Below are positions 39,132 to 47,405 of a stretch of DNA of 64,000 nt, piece by piece (within the stretch, counting starts at the first letter, position 1; every line of letters starts with the position of its first letter). A program made the translations under genes and the position numbers. The DNA comes from Paraneptunicella aestuarii (GTDB lineage Bacteria; Pseudomonadota; Gammaproteobacteria; Enterobacterales; Alteromonadaceae): contig NZ_CP074570.1 in NCBI RefSeq assembly GCF_019900845.1, positions 3,658,001 to 3,722,000 of the forward strand, in the 5' to 3' direction. The notes under the pieces are model-generated. The model was not told where the DNA came from. It was given only the letters and a program-made list of their open reading frames with translations, and searched no databases.

Positions 39132-39336
39132 TTTCATTCCTGAATGGAAGTCGATAGATATCAAGCACGTAAACCCCATACGCTTGAATTTACCCACGCC
39201 CAGAACCAGTAAACGCCACTATAAATACGGTGACACAGTTCCAAGGCGCAAGCGTTATGCCCTACGACAAAAAATAAGCTGCCATCACATTTCAGAGCAG
39301 GATTTTTAAAGGCATGTAAAAGGGCAAAACTGAAAA

Positions 39337-39555
39337 TTGGATTTTTTATTTACCCTTAAAGACGTTGATACATTCAACCGGGATTGGTGTCAAGGAGAGC
39401 CAATTTTTAGGGAGTGGTTTGCAGGGATAAATAGAGCTGACTCTTATTATTCCCTGAATCGTCAATATTTTATGGAAGTATACAGAGCCACAAAATCCAA
39501 CATTGACATCACAGACCGATATTTAACTAAATTCATACCACCGTTGGAGTTATAA
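39337..39555 (+). CDS. Small hypothetical protein, left edge of accessory region
   Basis: This 72-residue frame opens at a TTG with only a distant AAGGG. The composition (FNRDWCQGEPIFREWFAGIN, YSLNRQYFMEVYRAT) looks protein-like, but no family is recognised. It lies just upstream of the HicA-like ORF and may be an uncharacterised accessory gene or a remnant. Confidence 0.3.
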   Translation: MDFLFTLKDVDTFNRDWCQGEPIFREWFAGINRADSYYSLNRQYFMEVYRATKSNIDITDRYLTKFIPPLEL

Positions 39556-39635
39556 AAATTGACATTTTTGGGTTATCAGGATTTTCTTTAACAGACGGGT
39601 GGTTCAGCAATCCATTCAACAGGAGATATCAGTGA

Positions 39636-39803
39636 TTGAATTCTAAAGAACTAATAAAAGAATCGGAAAAGGATGGCTGGGAATGCATTCGAGTGAAAGG
39701 TTCACACCACCAATTCAAGCATAAGATCAAGCCGGGAATAATTACGCTTCCCAACCCCAAAAAGGGTCTGGGGAAAGGCTTAGTAAATAATATTGGGGAT
39801 TAG
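39636..39803 (+). CDS. HicA-like mRNA interferase, solitary and short
   Basis: This 55-residue frame begins at a TTG with AGGAG about ten bases upstream. It reads KELIKESEKDGWECIRVKGS, then HHQFKH and ITLPNPKKGLGKGLVNNI. That matches HicA toxins through the catalytic His region (G-S-H-H-Q-F) and the P-P/N-P-K-K motif. HicA proteins normally end some six residues later in a short helix; here a stop follows Asn-Asn-Ile-Gly-Asp. No hicB antitoxin gene follows. It is probably a relic or truncated toxin. Confidence 0.65.
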   Translation: MNSKELIKESEKDGWECIRVKGSHHQFKHKIKPGIITLPNPKKGLGKGLVNNIGD

Positions 39804-40148
39804 TGTTTGTGCTCAGTGCTTTGATGTTATCGAGCCGCTGTTTCTTATAGCTTGGTGTCGATTCACGGTATAGAACTTAGAGTGGAAATTCTCTCTTTCA
39901 CGCACCTAAAGGCTCGTTTGTAACAACTTAATATTTCTATGTATTTGATAGTAAAGATATAAATAGAACACTTGCCGGATTTACAGAGACCTCTGTAAAT
40001 TACAATTCTCGCTTTCACCAAAATAACCAACTCAATTAAGGGTAGATTTTTCGGCTATTTCACTGTTAAAATTAAGGAATGTTTACGAAGTGGTGAGATT
40101 GGAGCATGACTAATGCTCGTTATTACCGAGAATTCGCAGTAATACACT
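39804..40148. other. Non-coding stretch before the TIR gene
   Basis: No gene is supported. A small hairpin (GAGCAT 40102-40107 / ATGCTC 40113-40118) is visible. The stretch ends at the GTTATGC that may be the left end of a gene cassette. I found no integron integrase gene or clear attI here. Confidence 0.35.
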
Positions 40149-40155
40149 GTTATGC
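40149..40155 (+). other. Putative cassette left boundary (G-TTRRRY core)
   Basis: GTTATGC fits the attC/attI core GTTRRRY. It is the exact reverse complement of GCATAAC at 42306-42312, the R''-type box after the disrupted gene. Joining the two ends would give GGGGC-GTTATGC, a standard attC right end. A 7-mer alone is weak evidence, since others occur by chance in the window. Confidence 0.45.
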
Positions 40156-40178
40156 GAAAAAATAGGAGTTCAGCTTCG

Positions 40179-40687
40179 ATGATAATAAGTGTTTTCTTGA
40201 GCCATAATCACGCAGACAAGGAATTTGTTCGAAAATTGGCTAGAGATTTAGGAAATCACAACATTAAATGCTGGCTTGATGAAGCGGAAATGAAAATTGG
40301 GGATTCTCTGATCCAGAAAATTAGAGATGGAATAGATACTGTCGATTATTTTGCTGTAATTTTATCCCCAAACTCAGTAAACGCGCCGTGGGTGGTAAAT
40401 GAACTGGATGTGGCAATGAACCATCAGATAAGTGGGAAATCCATCAAAGTTCTTCCGATCATGCTTAAGGAATGCGATCCGCCAGGTTTTTTGGTTGGTA
40501 AACTTTATGGCGATTTCAAGGATGAGAGCAAATATATAGAGTCATTTAAAAAACTATTAAACTCTATCGGCGTAGTTTTTAATAAAAACGCGATGAGCGA
40601 TGACTATTTCCCAAATAATTTAGGGACTGCCGTCGACAAGGCTGCATCTTATAATTTGCCACTAATGAGTGCTCCATTTCATCGCCC
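40179..40687 (+). pseudogene. TIR-domain protein, 5' part, cut by an IS3-family element
   Basis: This N-terminal fragment belongs to a TIR-domain protein. ATG 40179 has AGGAG ten bases upstream, and an in-frame ATG at 40152 overlaps the cassette core. The domain reads IISVFLSHNHADKEFVRKLA, CWLDEAEMKIGDSL and DYFAVILSPNSVNAPWVVNE, with the putative catalytic Glu in W-V-V-N-E-L. Many bacterial TIR proteins are NAD-cleaving immune effectors. The frame is interrupted after codon ...APFHR by IS insertion at 40688. Removing the IS and one CCC target copy joins it in frame to 41929-42295, giving about 291 residues from this start. Confidence 0.75.
40685..40687. repeat. Left 3-bp target duplication (CCC)
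   Basis: CCC immediately precedes the left inverted repeat of the IS and is repeated at 41926-41928. A 3-bp duplication is usual for many IS3-family elements. Confidence 0.75.
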
Positions 40688-40695
40688 TGTAGTGG

Positions 40696-41548
<853 letters not shown>

Positions 41549-41567
<19 letters not shown>

Positions 41568-41857
41568 TCGTCTGACATTAAGAGAGCCGTAGCCTTTTTT
41601 AATATGGATTTCTCTCTTTCCAGGCGGTTAATTCGTGCTTCAAGCTCCTGGATCTTTCTATGTTCAGCAGACAGAGCCTTGTTTTCTGGAGTAAACCCAC
41701 CTCGTTCTTTTTTCAATTGCTCAACCCAGCGACGCATCGCCGTTTCACCAACATCCAGAGCTCGGCAAGCTTCTGGAATTGAATAACCCTGATCAAGAAC
41801 AAGGCTTGCTGCTTCCAATTTAAATTCTTGAGTAAAAGTTCGACGTTGTTTTGACAT
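41549..41857 (-). CDS. IS3-family transposase OrfA
   Basis: This 102-residue protein has a helix-turn-helix (RRTFTQEFKLEAASLVLDQG, GETAMRRWVEQLKKE) and a C-terminal leucine-zipper-like helix (KIQELEARINRLEREKSILK). Near its end the slippery A6G (41592-41598, minus strand) lets ribosomes shift -1 into the frame ...KKGYGSLNVRRMEQYAL, the orfB frame. This is the usual layout of IS3-family elements. Confidence 0.9.
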
Positions 41858-41925
41858 TAGACACCTTTCTATTGAGTGGTAAGAATACCACCTAAATTGG
41901 TGTCCGGGATTATTAGACCACTACA

Positions 41926-41928
41926 CCC
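41926..41928. repeat. Right 3-bp target duplication (CCC)
   Basis: CCC directly follows the right inverted repeat and matches 40685-40687. Precise loss of the IS with one copy restores the TIR frame. Confidence 0.75.
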
Positions 41929-42295
41929 ATTTCAATATATAGGCATGAACATAGATAGGGCAGAAAAGGCGGTCGGAGTCAAAGCGAATGATGTTGGTAA
42001 CATCATAGTTGAGAGCGACGAATGCCATATGCTTTTGGAGGCAGAAGGCAATTTTATAAGTTATGTTGATATAGAGCTGAAAAGAACAGCTCCACATAAG
42101 CAGGATCAGGAGTTTGATTCTGAATCAATACTTGGAGCATTGAGTATAAGCTTGTCGGAGCTTGAGTTCATAAGAAAGAAAACGCACTACCATACCTACT
42201 ATGATCATCGTAGAAGATTGAAAGTTGGAGTTTCCTGTCAATATGATGGAGCACCAATTTCTGTAGGCTTTAGTTCAAAATACTACGGCCAGTAG
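41929..42295 (+). pseudogene. TIR-domain protein, 3' part after the IS
   Basis: The frame continues from the 5' part (40179-40687) across the IS: ...HRP-FQYIGMNIDRAEKAVG. About 120 further residues follow, with the phrase ESDECHMLLEAEGNFISYVD and a C-terminus KKTHYHTYYDHRRRLKVGVS. I do not recognise this C-terminal domain; it may sense the trigger or assemble the effector. Alone it would have to start at an internal ATG (41945) with no ribosome site, so it is most likely not expressed. The stop is 10 bases before the attC-like R'' box. Confidence 0.7.
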
Positions 42296-42305
42296 TGCCA
42301 ACTAC

Positions 42306-42420
42306 GCATAACAAGCCAATGCACGCGGAGCCAGCTACGTTGCGCAAAATGTGTGGTGTCGCTTCGCTCTTTTACCACAAATTTTGCTCCACTACGCCGG
42401 CCCGGTGATTGGGGCGTCAG
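42306..42420 (+). repeat. attC-like integron recombination site
   Basis: The stretch is a 115-base imperfect foldback. The box GCATAAC (42306-42312) comes first. CCAATGCAC (42316-42324) pairs with GTGATTGG (42405-42412), leaving a single unpaired G, as in the L box of attC. An inner stem is GCAAAATGTGTGGT/ACCACAAATTTTGC. The right end GGGGCGTCAG has GTCAGGA where GTTRRRY is expected. It lies right after the disrupted TIR gene and ten bases before another ORF in the same direction, as in gene cassette arrays. Confidence 0.6.
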
Positions 42421-42429
42421 GAGACAGAA

Positions 42430-42522
42430 ATGTCAGACAGCATAGATGACTTCTTAAACGGAATGATGGAGCTTAAGGACGATGATCAGCTTTATAGCTC
42501 CTACAAGAATGCCACTTGGTAA
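42430..42522 (+). CDS. Truncated small ORF after the attC-like site
   Basis: This 30-codon frame has AGGAG eight bases before its ATG: SDSIDDFLNGMMELKDDDQL and then SSYKNATW. The acidic N-terminus looks genuine. From about 42500 the sequence becomes the 3' end of a minus-strand ParB-like remnant, so the original gene seems cut by a recombination junction. No function can be given. Confidence 0.4.
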   Translation: MSDSIDDFLNGMMELKDDDQLYSSYKNATW

Positions 42523-42766
42523 GCCTTTAGGCGATGGTGTCCATCGAAGACGAGGTATGCACCACCATGATGAATCACTCTGGTTGGTTCTATCTCCTGC
42601 CCTGCCTCTAAGCTGGTGGCTATGCGATCAACCATAACTTCAAGCCTTATGTTTTGACTTCCTTTTGCCCTCCTTGAAGCATGGCGTCTGTACGAACTTG
42701 AAGACGTGGATCTGTGGAGATCTCGGAAAGTGGAAGGTGAATCTTAATGGTCTGTTGTTCTCTCAT
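42501..42766 (-). pseudogene. ParB/Srx-like nuclease-domain gene, frameshifted and truncated
   Basis: From the ATG at 42766 the minus strand reads TIKIHLPLSEISTDPRLQVR and stops at 42647-42649. After a one-base shift the frame continues RLEVMVDRIATSLEAGQEIE and then YLVFDGHHRLKAYQ, to a TAG at 42501. The two halves together match ParB-like N-terminal nuclease domains (P-L-S-x-I...D-P-x-L-Q-x-R; V-x-D-G-H-H-R-L-x-A). The gene is broken by the frameshift and by truncation after A-Y-Q. It is probably a phage or plasmid leftover linked to the integrase. Confidence 0.65.
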
Positions 42767-42955
42767 GATCCTTATGTCCTATCTCCGGGGTATCTTCAAG
42801 GCGTAACCGTACGTTGCAATTCATCGACAATAATTAAAAACGCTGTAAGGCTTGATACTAAAGGGAAAACTAAAAAATCAAAAGCCGTACGGAAAAATCT
42901 AAAATCAAGACTTTTTTATTTTTTGAGCTTTTGTTTCGTAATTGCGCGGAACATT

Positions 42956-44320
42956 TTAATTCACCCAAGGCTTTAAGACTTCCGCCTCGGTTAGCCTTTC
43001 AATATAAGGCCATAACTTGCCATTGTTCTTATGTTTGCTGTATAGGTCATACGTTAGTGACAAACGCTTGTGACCTGCGAGTATTACCGCGAGTTCTTCG
43101 GGGCAACCTATCGCTTCTAACGCTGTTGCAAACTGCCCTCTTAGACTATGTATACCCGTGATATAGCCCTCTTTCTTCTCAAAGCTTTTTGTTATCTTAG
43201 CGATCCGGCTTGAGATTGAATTTACATCGTCTTCGCTTGCAATCTCCGGGAATAAATAGTCGTGTCCCTCTGAACGCGACAAGGCATCTTTAAGCAAAGG
43301 TAAAATGTGAGAGCAAACAGGAAGGACGCGTACAGCATTTCGAGTCTTTCCTTTCCATATCTCGATCACGAAATCACCTTCATGATCAACAACTTGTTCC
43401 CTTTTGGCTCTCGCTAATTCCGACAAACGGCAACCCAAGAAAGGTAACATACGTATAAGGCTATATGTCGCAAAGGGATACGGCCATGTATCAGTGGTTA
43501 CATTTTCTAGCGTGGTTTCTTTTAGTAAAGTCCAGGCCTCCTCCTCACTAAAATTTCTAAAATGCTTTTGCTCTCGCTGTTCTTCTGTCGCTTCTATCCT
43601 TGCGACTTCCCAAGGGTTTACATTTTGTTGAAACTTCTCTCGGGCGCGTCCCCAGCTCCAAACCTCGGCCAGTTTAGATTTATAGTGAGCAACAGTCCCA
43701 GCGGAACGTCCACCGTCTAATAGGGCATCTATGAACTTTTGAGCCACACCAGGAGAAATGCTCTCTGGGAATTCCTCAGTATCCAAATACTCAAGGAGTT
43801 TCTTAGTGGCTGTTACCACCATATTTCGGTATTTTTTGGGCTTCTTATTTTGGTTAGCTGTGAGCCATTCGTCTTTTAATTCGGAGATTGTAAGCCTGAA
43901 TTCTTCTGAGATCTCGCCAGAGCGAGCAGATTTGAAAGCCTCAACATATGCCTTGCCATTTTCTTTTCCGGCGTCTGTAGGAGCAAAGGCGTTGTTAAAC
44001 ATATTCTCGGCGTCACTCTCTTGGCGAGCTTGACGAGCTTTCCTTTTCTCTTTTAGAAAGACTTCGCGCATTTCCGAGAAGAAGTCTAAAAAACGGCTCT
44101 TGTCGTTTACCGTAGACTTTTTCCTAGCCTCAATCTCTAGGTTTATTTTTGTGTTGATGGCATCTCGTTTAATACGGGCTTCGCTAACATTATGCGTTTC
44201 CAAACTCATACAAATATATGTGCCTTCGTATTTCTCAGACAATACTTGTGGGACTCGACGTCGAAAAAGCCATACACCAGATGGAGTTTGTTGAAGGTTT
44301 CTATTACTCATTTCAGGCAT
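42956..44320 (-). CDS. Tyrosine-type site-specific integrase
   Basis: The 454-residue phage-type integrase has an N-terminal DUF6538-like region (GVWLFRRRVPQVLSEKYEGT) and a core-binding domain (about 170-250). Its catalytic domain has the Arg in FLGCRLSELARA, His-x-x-Arg in GIHSLRGQFA, His in LAGHKRLSLT and the nucleophile Tyr in YDLYSKH. It lies 112 bases from the 3' end of the tRNA-Pro gene on the same strand, the classic setting of an island integrated at a tRNA. No excisionase is seen nearby. Confidence 0.9.
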   Translation of the reverse strand: MPEMSNRNLQQTPSGVWLFRRRVPQVLSEKYEGTYICMSLETHNVSEARIKRDAINTKINLEIEARKKSTVNDKSRFLDFFSEMREVFLKEKRKARQARQESDAENMFNNAFAPTDAGKENGKAYVEAFKSARSGEISEEFRLTISELKDEWLTANQNKKPKKYRNMVVTATKKLLEYLDTEEFPESISPGVAQKFIDALLDGGRSAGTVAHYKSKLAEVWSWGRAREKFQQNVNPWEVARIEATEEQREQKHFRNFSEEEAWTLLKETTLENVTTDTWPYPFATYSLIRMLPFLGCRLSELARAKREQVVDHEGDFVIEIWKGKTRNAVRVLPVCSHILPLLKDALSRSEGHDYLFPEIASEDDVNSISSRIAKITKSFEKKEGYITGIHSLRGQFATALEAIGCPEELAVILAGHKRLSLTYDLYSKHKNNGKLWPYIERLTEAEVLKPWVN

Positions 44321-44431
44321 CCTGCATCATGCGAATGAACACTCGGATGTGCACTCGAATGAACACCTATATAAAATCCTGATTTTAAGGAATAACGTAA
44401 TAGACGCTAGAAAGCAAGAAGGGTGCGGAAT

Positions 44432-44508
44432 TGGTCGGTATGAGAGGATTTGAACCTCCGACCCCTGACACCCCATGACAGTGCGCTACCAAGCTGCGCT
44501 ACATACCG
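44432..44508 (-). tRNA. tRNA-Pro (anticodon GGG)
   Basis: The 77-base gene on the minus strand has acceptor arms CGGTATG and CATACCG, D-loop AGCTTGGTAGCGC, anticodon loop ATGGGGT and T-arm GGAGGTTCAAATCCTC. It has an encoded CCA (44434-44432). It resembles E. coli tRNA-Pro(GGG) closely, including the U-U mismatch in the anticodon stem (CTGTC/GTCAG). Its 3' end faces the integrase gene. An inverted repeat TTGAGA/TCTCAA (44539-44556) lies in the upstream region. Confidence 0.93.
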
Positions 44509-44629
44509 ACCGAAAAGGATTTACAAACTCGTTATACATTGAGAAGTACATCTCAACGTACGCCAGTTTGAGCGGTGCATTATATATAAAAACCAAAGGA
44601 TGTCTAACCCTCTTTCGGTTTAATATGGT

Positions 44630-44794
44630 GAGCCTGTTTCAACTGGCTACACTTCGAGCAGATGTAAGAAACTTCCCCGTTCTGCATCAATCAATACGCT
44701 AACTGACGCGATCCCCTTTCAGCATCCTATTTTTACCATCATTTTATTGTAAGAAAGCCTTGATAGGGATAATATACTAACCGTTTCAGTATGA
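44630..44794 (+). repeat. 165-bp upstream repeat, copy 1
   Basis: This segment is identical, by eye, to 45038-45202 (offset 408). It contains the promoter TTGTAA (44747-44752), a 17-base spacer and TATAAT-like TAATAT (44770-44775). It drives the first of two paralogous secreted-peptide genes. Confidence 0.85.
44747..44775 (+). promoter_or_regulatory. Promoter of secreted-peptide gene 1
   Basis: The -35 TTGTAA and the -10 TAATAT have a 17-base spacing. It lies about 40 bases upstream of the ATG at 44814. Confidence 0.65.
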
Positions 44795-44813
44795 CGTTTA
44801 GAGAGTAATGCTT

Positions 44814-45002
44814 ATGAATATGAAGACGAAATTAAGCGCGTTTATGTTGTTTGCGTTAGTTTGCGCTTCCCCGGTACAGGCTTGCGATTGGTTCGATAGT
44901 TTGTTTGGAACAATTACTATTGAAGCTCAAGCGGGTAATTCGACCATAACAGTTATGGGGCCTGGTGGCGGTGGTGGCGATCCGGGCGTTGATCCCGAAT
45001 AA
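44814..45002 (+). CDS. Small secreted peptide 1
   Basis: This 62-residue precursor has a signal peptide (1-23, SPVQA-C). The mature part starts CDWFDSLFGTITIEAQ and ends PGGGGGDPGVDPE. The start at 44814 aligns with the paralogue and has AGAGAG upstream; an in-frame ATG at 44808 is less likely. The Cys after the cleavage site could in principle be lipidated, but the -2 residue is Gln, unlike a good lipobox. The family is unknown. The compact aromatic head and Gly-rich tail recall secreted signalling or antibacterial peptides, which is speculative. Confidence 0.68.
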   Translation: MNMKTKLSAFMLFALVCASPVQACDWFDSLFGTITIEAQAGNSTITVMGPGGGGGDPGVDPE

Positions 45003-45037
45003 TTAACATTAACAACATAAGGATTCACTATAAAATG

Positions 45038-45202
45038 GAGCCTGTTTCAACTGGCTACACTTCGAGCAGATGTAAGAAACTTCCCCGTTCTGCATCAATC
45101 AATACGCTAACTGACGCGATCCCCTTTCAGCATCCTATTTTTACCATCATTTTATTGTAAGAAAGCCTTGATAGGGATAATATACTAACCGTTTCAGTAT
45201 GA
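45038..45202 (+). repeat. 165-bp upstream repeat, copy 2
   Basis: Identical to 44630-44794, with the promoter at 45155-45160 and 45178-45183. The following coding regions are similar up to ...GGAACAATTA and then differ. Confidence 0.85.
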
Positions 45203-45221
45203 AGTTTAGAGAGAAATAATT

Positions 45222-45407
45222 ATGAATAAGAAGACAAAATTAGGCGCGATTGTGTTGTTTGCGTTGGTTTGCGCTTCCCCGGTACAGGCTTGCGATTGGT
45301 TCGATAGCTTGTTTGGAACAATTAATGTAAACAATGAACCTGTTATGGGAACTATGGGCGCTGGTGGTGGTGGCGGTGATCCTAAGGGGCCAGTAGATCC
45401 TAATTAA
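45222..45407 (+). CDS. Small secreted peptide 2 (paralogue of peptide 1)
   Basis: The 61-residue precursor shares the signal peptide and the CDWFDSLFGTI head with peptide 1. It then diverges (NVNNEPVMGTMGAGGGGGDP, ending KGPVDPN). It was formed by a tandem duplication with a period of 408 bases. The conserved head with a variable tail suggests that the head does the shared job and the tail sets specificity. A membrane protein gene follows 77 bases later and may be part of the same transcript. Confidence 0.68.
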   Translation: MNKKTKLGAIVLFALVCASPVQACDWFDSLFGTINVNNEPVMGTMGAGGGGGDPKGPVDPN

Positions 45408-45484
45408 TCCATTACGTTATTGCCGGAAATGCGGTAACTCCGGCGCGGTTATTCATCAAGAATTACATACAAGGAACCTTTTCA

Positions 45485-46255
45485 ATGAGCGCATCGTTTA
45501 TGGTGATTGTCTCGCTACTGTATATCGTATTGCTATTTGCCGCGACAATGTACAACCATAAAAAAGAAGAAAAAGACCTCTTTATCAGTAGTGCTTTTGC
45601 ATTGTTTATCTACGCTACATGCCATTTAGGCAATACTTTATGGGTGTCAGCACTTCCACGAAACGAAATATTAGGTACTCATTATTTATATTTCGCCGCA
45701 TTTCAAGCACTCCTAGCTACAGGTTTGTTTTTGATCAACCGTGAAAAAATGCGCGTGATCATGTCGATTACCATCTGGTTGCTAGTTGTAGAAGCGCTAT
45801 TAGGTTACGCTGTGCATCTTGATAGAAATGTTGTCGCCCTAAATGGCGCAGCAACACCGAATATGTCAATCTCTGCAAGTTGGCTATTATGGGATCTAAG
45901 AAATTGGATTTCACAATTTAATACTTTCACTGTGTTACTTGCCTTAACTTTACCGAAAATTTATCAGGTAAAAACCGACATGCATCCTGTTGATGCATAT
46001 GACATTCAGGAAAAAGTGAAAGCCTATTTGGATATGTTTAATCCTTCTTGGCGTATAACCCGAGCTAACGCATTCCTTAACGTTGGTGGTGAAAACCTAT
46101 GTTTTTTTGACCATGAAGAAAACGGGGAAGGCGTACATAGAGCCGAAGCAGGTATAATACTGCTTAATGAGGTGATTAAGATTTGTTGCTATGAACCCCA
46201 TAGAACTAAGCCTGTAGGCGTATTTGGGCGCTTTGTCTATTGGCTTAGAAGCTAA
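45485..46255 (+). CDS. Membrane protein of unknown function
   Basis: The 256-residue protein has four or five membrane segments in its first 160 residues (about 5-21, 33-50, 66-84, 90-110, 145-157). A soluble C-terminal domain of about 95 residues follows (DIQEKVKAYLDMFNPSWRIT, FFDHEENGEGVHRAEAGIIL). I do not recognise it. Its position after the two secreted-peptide genes suggests an export, receptor or immunity partner, an inference from neighbourhood only. It ends over the stop of a convergent small gene. Confidence 0.6.
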   Translation: MSASFMVIVSLLYIVLLFAATMYNHKKEEKDLFISSAFALFIYATCHLGNTLWVSALPRNEILGTHYLYFAAFQALLATGLFLINREKMRVIMSITIWLLVVEALLGYAVHLDRNVVALNGAATPNMSISASWLLWDLRNWISQFNTFTVLLALTLPKIYQVKTDMHPVDAYDIQEKVKAYLDMFNPSWRITRANAFLNVGGENLCFFDHEENGEGVHRAEAGIILLNEVIKICCYEPHRTKPVGVFGRFVYWLRS

Positions 46256-46530
46256 TCCCCAAAGAGCTCAGCATTATCGACATATAAATCAAAGAATCGG
46301 CTAAAGGAAACTTGGCCGATTTTTGTTTTCTCCGCCAGTCTTCTTATAAAAATACCATTCACATTCCCAGCATCTACATAAGCTTTAAATAGCTTAAGGC
46401 GTCCTTCGTCTGGCACTTCGTCATAGAGTTGTTCAAACAACTTGGCGTAACTTCCATTATGTTCTGTTTGAATGAGATAACGTAAACGACGAGTCAATAA
46501 CTCATTGGTGGGCAAATTAAATTCAAACAT
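46252..46530 (-). CDS. Small accessory protein, unknown
   Basis: This frame gives 92 residues from the ATG at 46530 (AAGG eight bases upstream). An upstream start at 46575 is less likely. The sequence is helical (NELLTRRLRYLIQTEHNGSY, LFKAYVDAGNVNGIF, RLAEKTKIGQVSFSRFFDLY), and its last part looks like a possible HTH fold. The 3' end overlaps the convergent membrane protein gene by four bases. It may be a regulator of this accessory block. Confidence 0.5.
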   Translation of the reverse strand: MFEFNLPTNELLTRRLRYLIQTEHNGSYAKLFEQLYDEVPDEGRLKLFKAYVDAGNVNGIFIRRLAEKTKIGQVSFSRFFDLYVDNAELFGD

Positions 46531-46607
46531 AACAACCTTAATATATTTTACATCTGCGGTAATGAAACAAGTCAATGATACTACGCAAAGACACCAACGC
46601 GAGGGCG

Positions 46608-46871
46608 TTAGTCTTTTGGATTTTGCTCTTTGTCTTCCGGCTCTTTGCCAAGGAAAAACTCGCCCATCGTGACATTTTCAAGACCGAATGTCTTTACCAA
46701 CAACGCCACAAATTCCATTGAATAGGTTCCCCGATTCAAGTTGTTGATCATTTGCTGAACTTCGCGGTAATTCTCTTCTTTCCTACCGTATAGCTTGCGG
46801 AACATCATCCGAGCATTTTCGTTTTCGTCTCTCAGTTTCTTAACAAATTGCTTGTGCGGTGGGTCTTGCAT
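46608..46871 (-). CDS. Putative XRE-like regulator, divergent to the HTH cluster
   Basis: This helical protein has 87 residues from 46871 (other starts at 46892 and 46937 are possible; none has a good ribosome site). The central part, MMFRKLYGRKEENYREVQQM then INNLNRGTYSMEFVALLVKT, fits a Cro/CI-like helix-turn-helix in which the recognition helix precedes N-R-G. It is transcribed away from the four mini-HTH genes and shares with them the operator-rich region at 46996-47069, as in phage-type control switches. Confidence 0.55.
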   Translation of the reverse strand: MQDPPHKQFVKKLRDENENARMMFRKLYGRKEENYREVQQMINNLNRGTYSMEFVALLVKTFGLENVTMGEFFLGKEPEDKEQNPKD

Positions 46872-46995
46872 GTTTTTGTTTTTACATATCATTCCGGCAG
46901 TTGTGAGTAATTTAAAGCACCAACGCATAAAAAGCAAAGCGGTTCTCGTTCAAGCCATGTACATACCTCAGCACACCCCAAAGGCAAATTATTTT

Positions 46996-47069
46996 TAATT
47001 TGAACAAACCTCTTGTTGACTTTTCACCAAATCTTTTTTAGTTTGATTATCAAATTAATTTTAGTTTGA
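46996..47069. promoter_or_regulatory. Divergent promoter with repeated operator half-sites
   Basis: TARTTTGA occurs three times in direct orientation (46996-47003, 47039-47046, 47062-47069) and once inverted (47050-47057). It forms an 8-3-8 palindrome at 47039-47057. TTGACT (47016-47021) with a 17-base spacer and TAGTTT (47039-47044) gives a plus-strand promoter whose -10 sits inside the palindrome. This is the layout of a repressor-controlled promoter. Confidence 0.6.
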
Positions 47070-47147
47070 ATGTGCGTATTTATGATTTCATTTAGATGCC
47101 ATCACTTGAAATAAATGAATACGTTAGCGTAAGGCAAAAAAAAGAGC

Positions 47148-47405
47148 ATGAGAGAAGTAACACATAGGGATCTCGACTTCATTCGCATTGTTACAGGACG
47201 CACGACAAAGCAAATAGCCGAAGACATCGGGGTTACTCGTAAAACCTTTGAAAATTGGGCGAAAGGTCAAGGCTGCCCTGATGCTAATCAATTTTTCAGG
47301 ATGTTAGCAGCATGTAACGTAAGCCTAGATGATTTGATCTTAATTCTTACCTTGAGCGATAGAAAAAAAGAATGGACATCAAATGAAACACATAACAGGG
47401 GATGA
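47148..47405 (+). CDS. Mini-HTH protein 1
   Basis: This 85-residue XRE-like protein reads HRDLDFIRIVTGRTTKQIAE, then DIGVTRKTFENWAKGQGCPD and NQFFRMLAACNV. The helix-turn-helix is followed by the family's N-W-x-K-G-x-G-x-P-x-x-N-Q-F block. It is the first of four tandem paralogues behind the operator region. The next gene overlaps its 3' end by 23 bases. Confidence 0.7.
   Translation: MREVTHRDLDFIRIVTGRTTKQIAEDIGVTRKTFENWAKGQGCPDANQFFRMLAACNVSLDDLILILTLSDRKKEWTSNETHNRG

Noticed and set aside
44630..45202. CRISPR-like direct repeats
   Set aside because: There are only two long copies at a 408-base period containing promoters and genes; there is no spacer-repeat array anywhere in the window.
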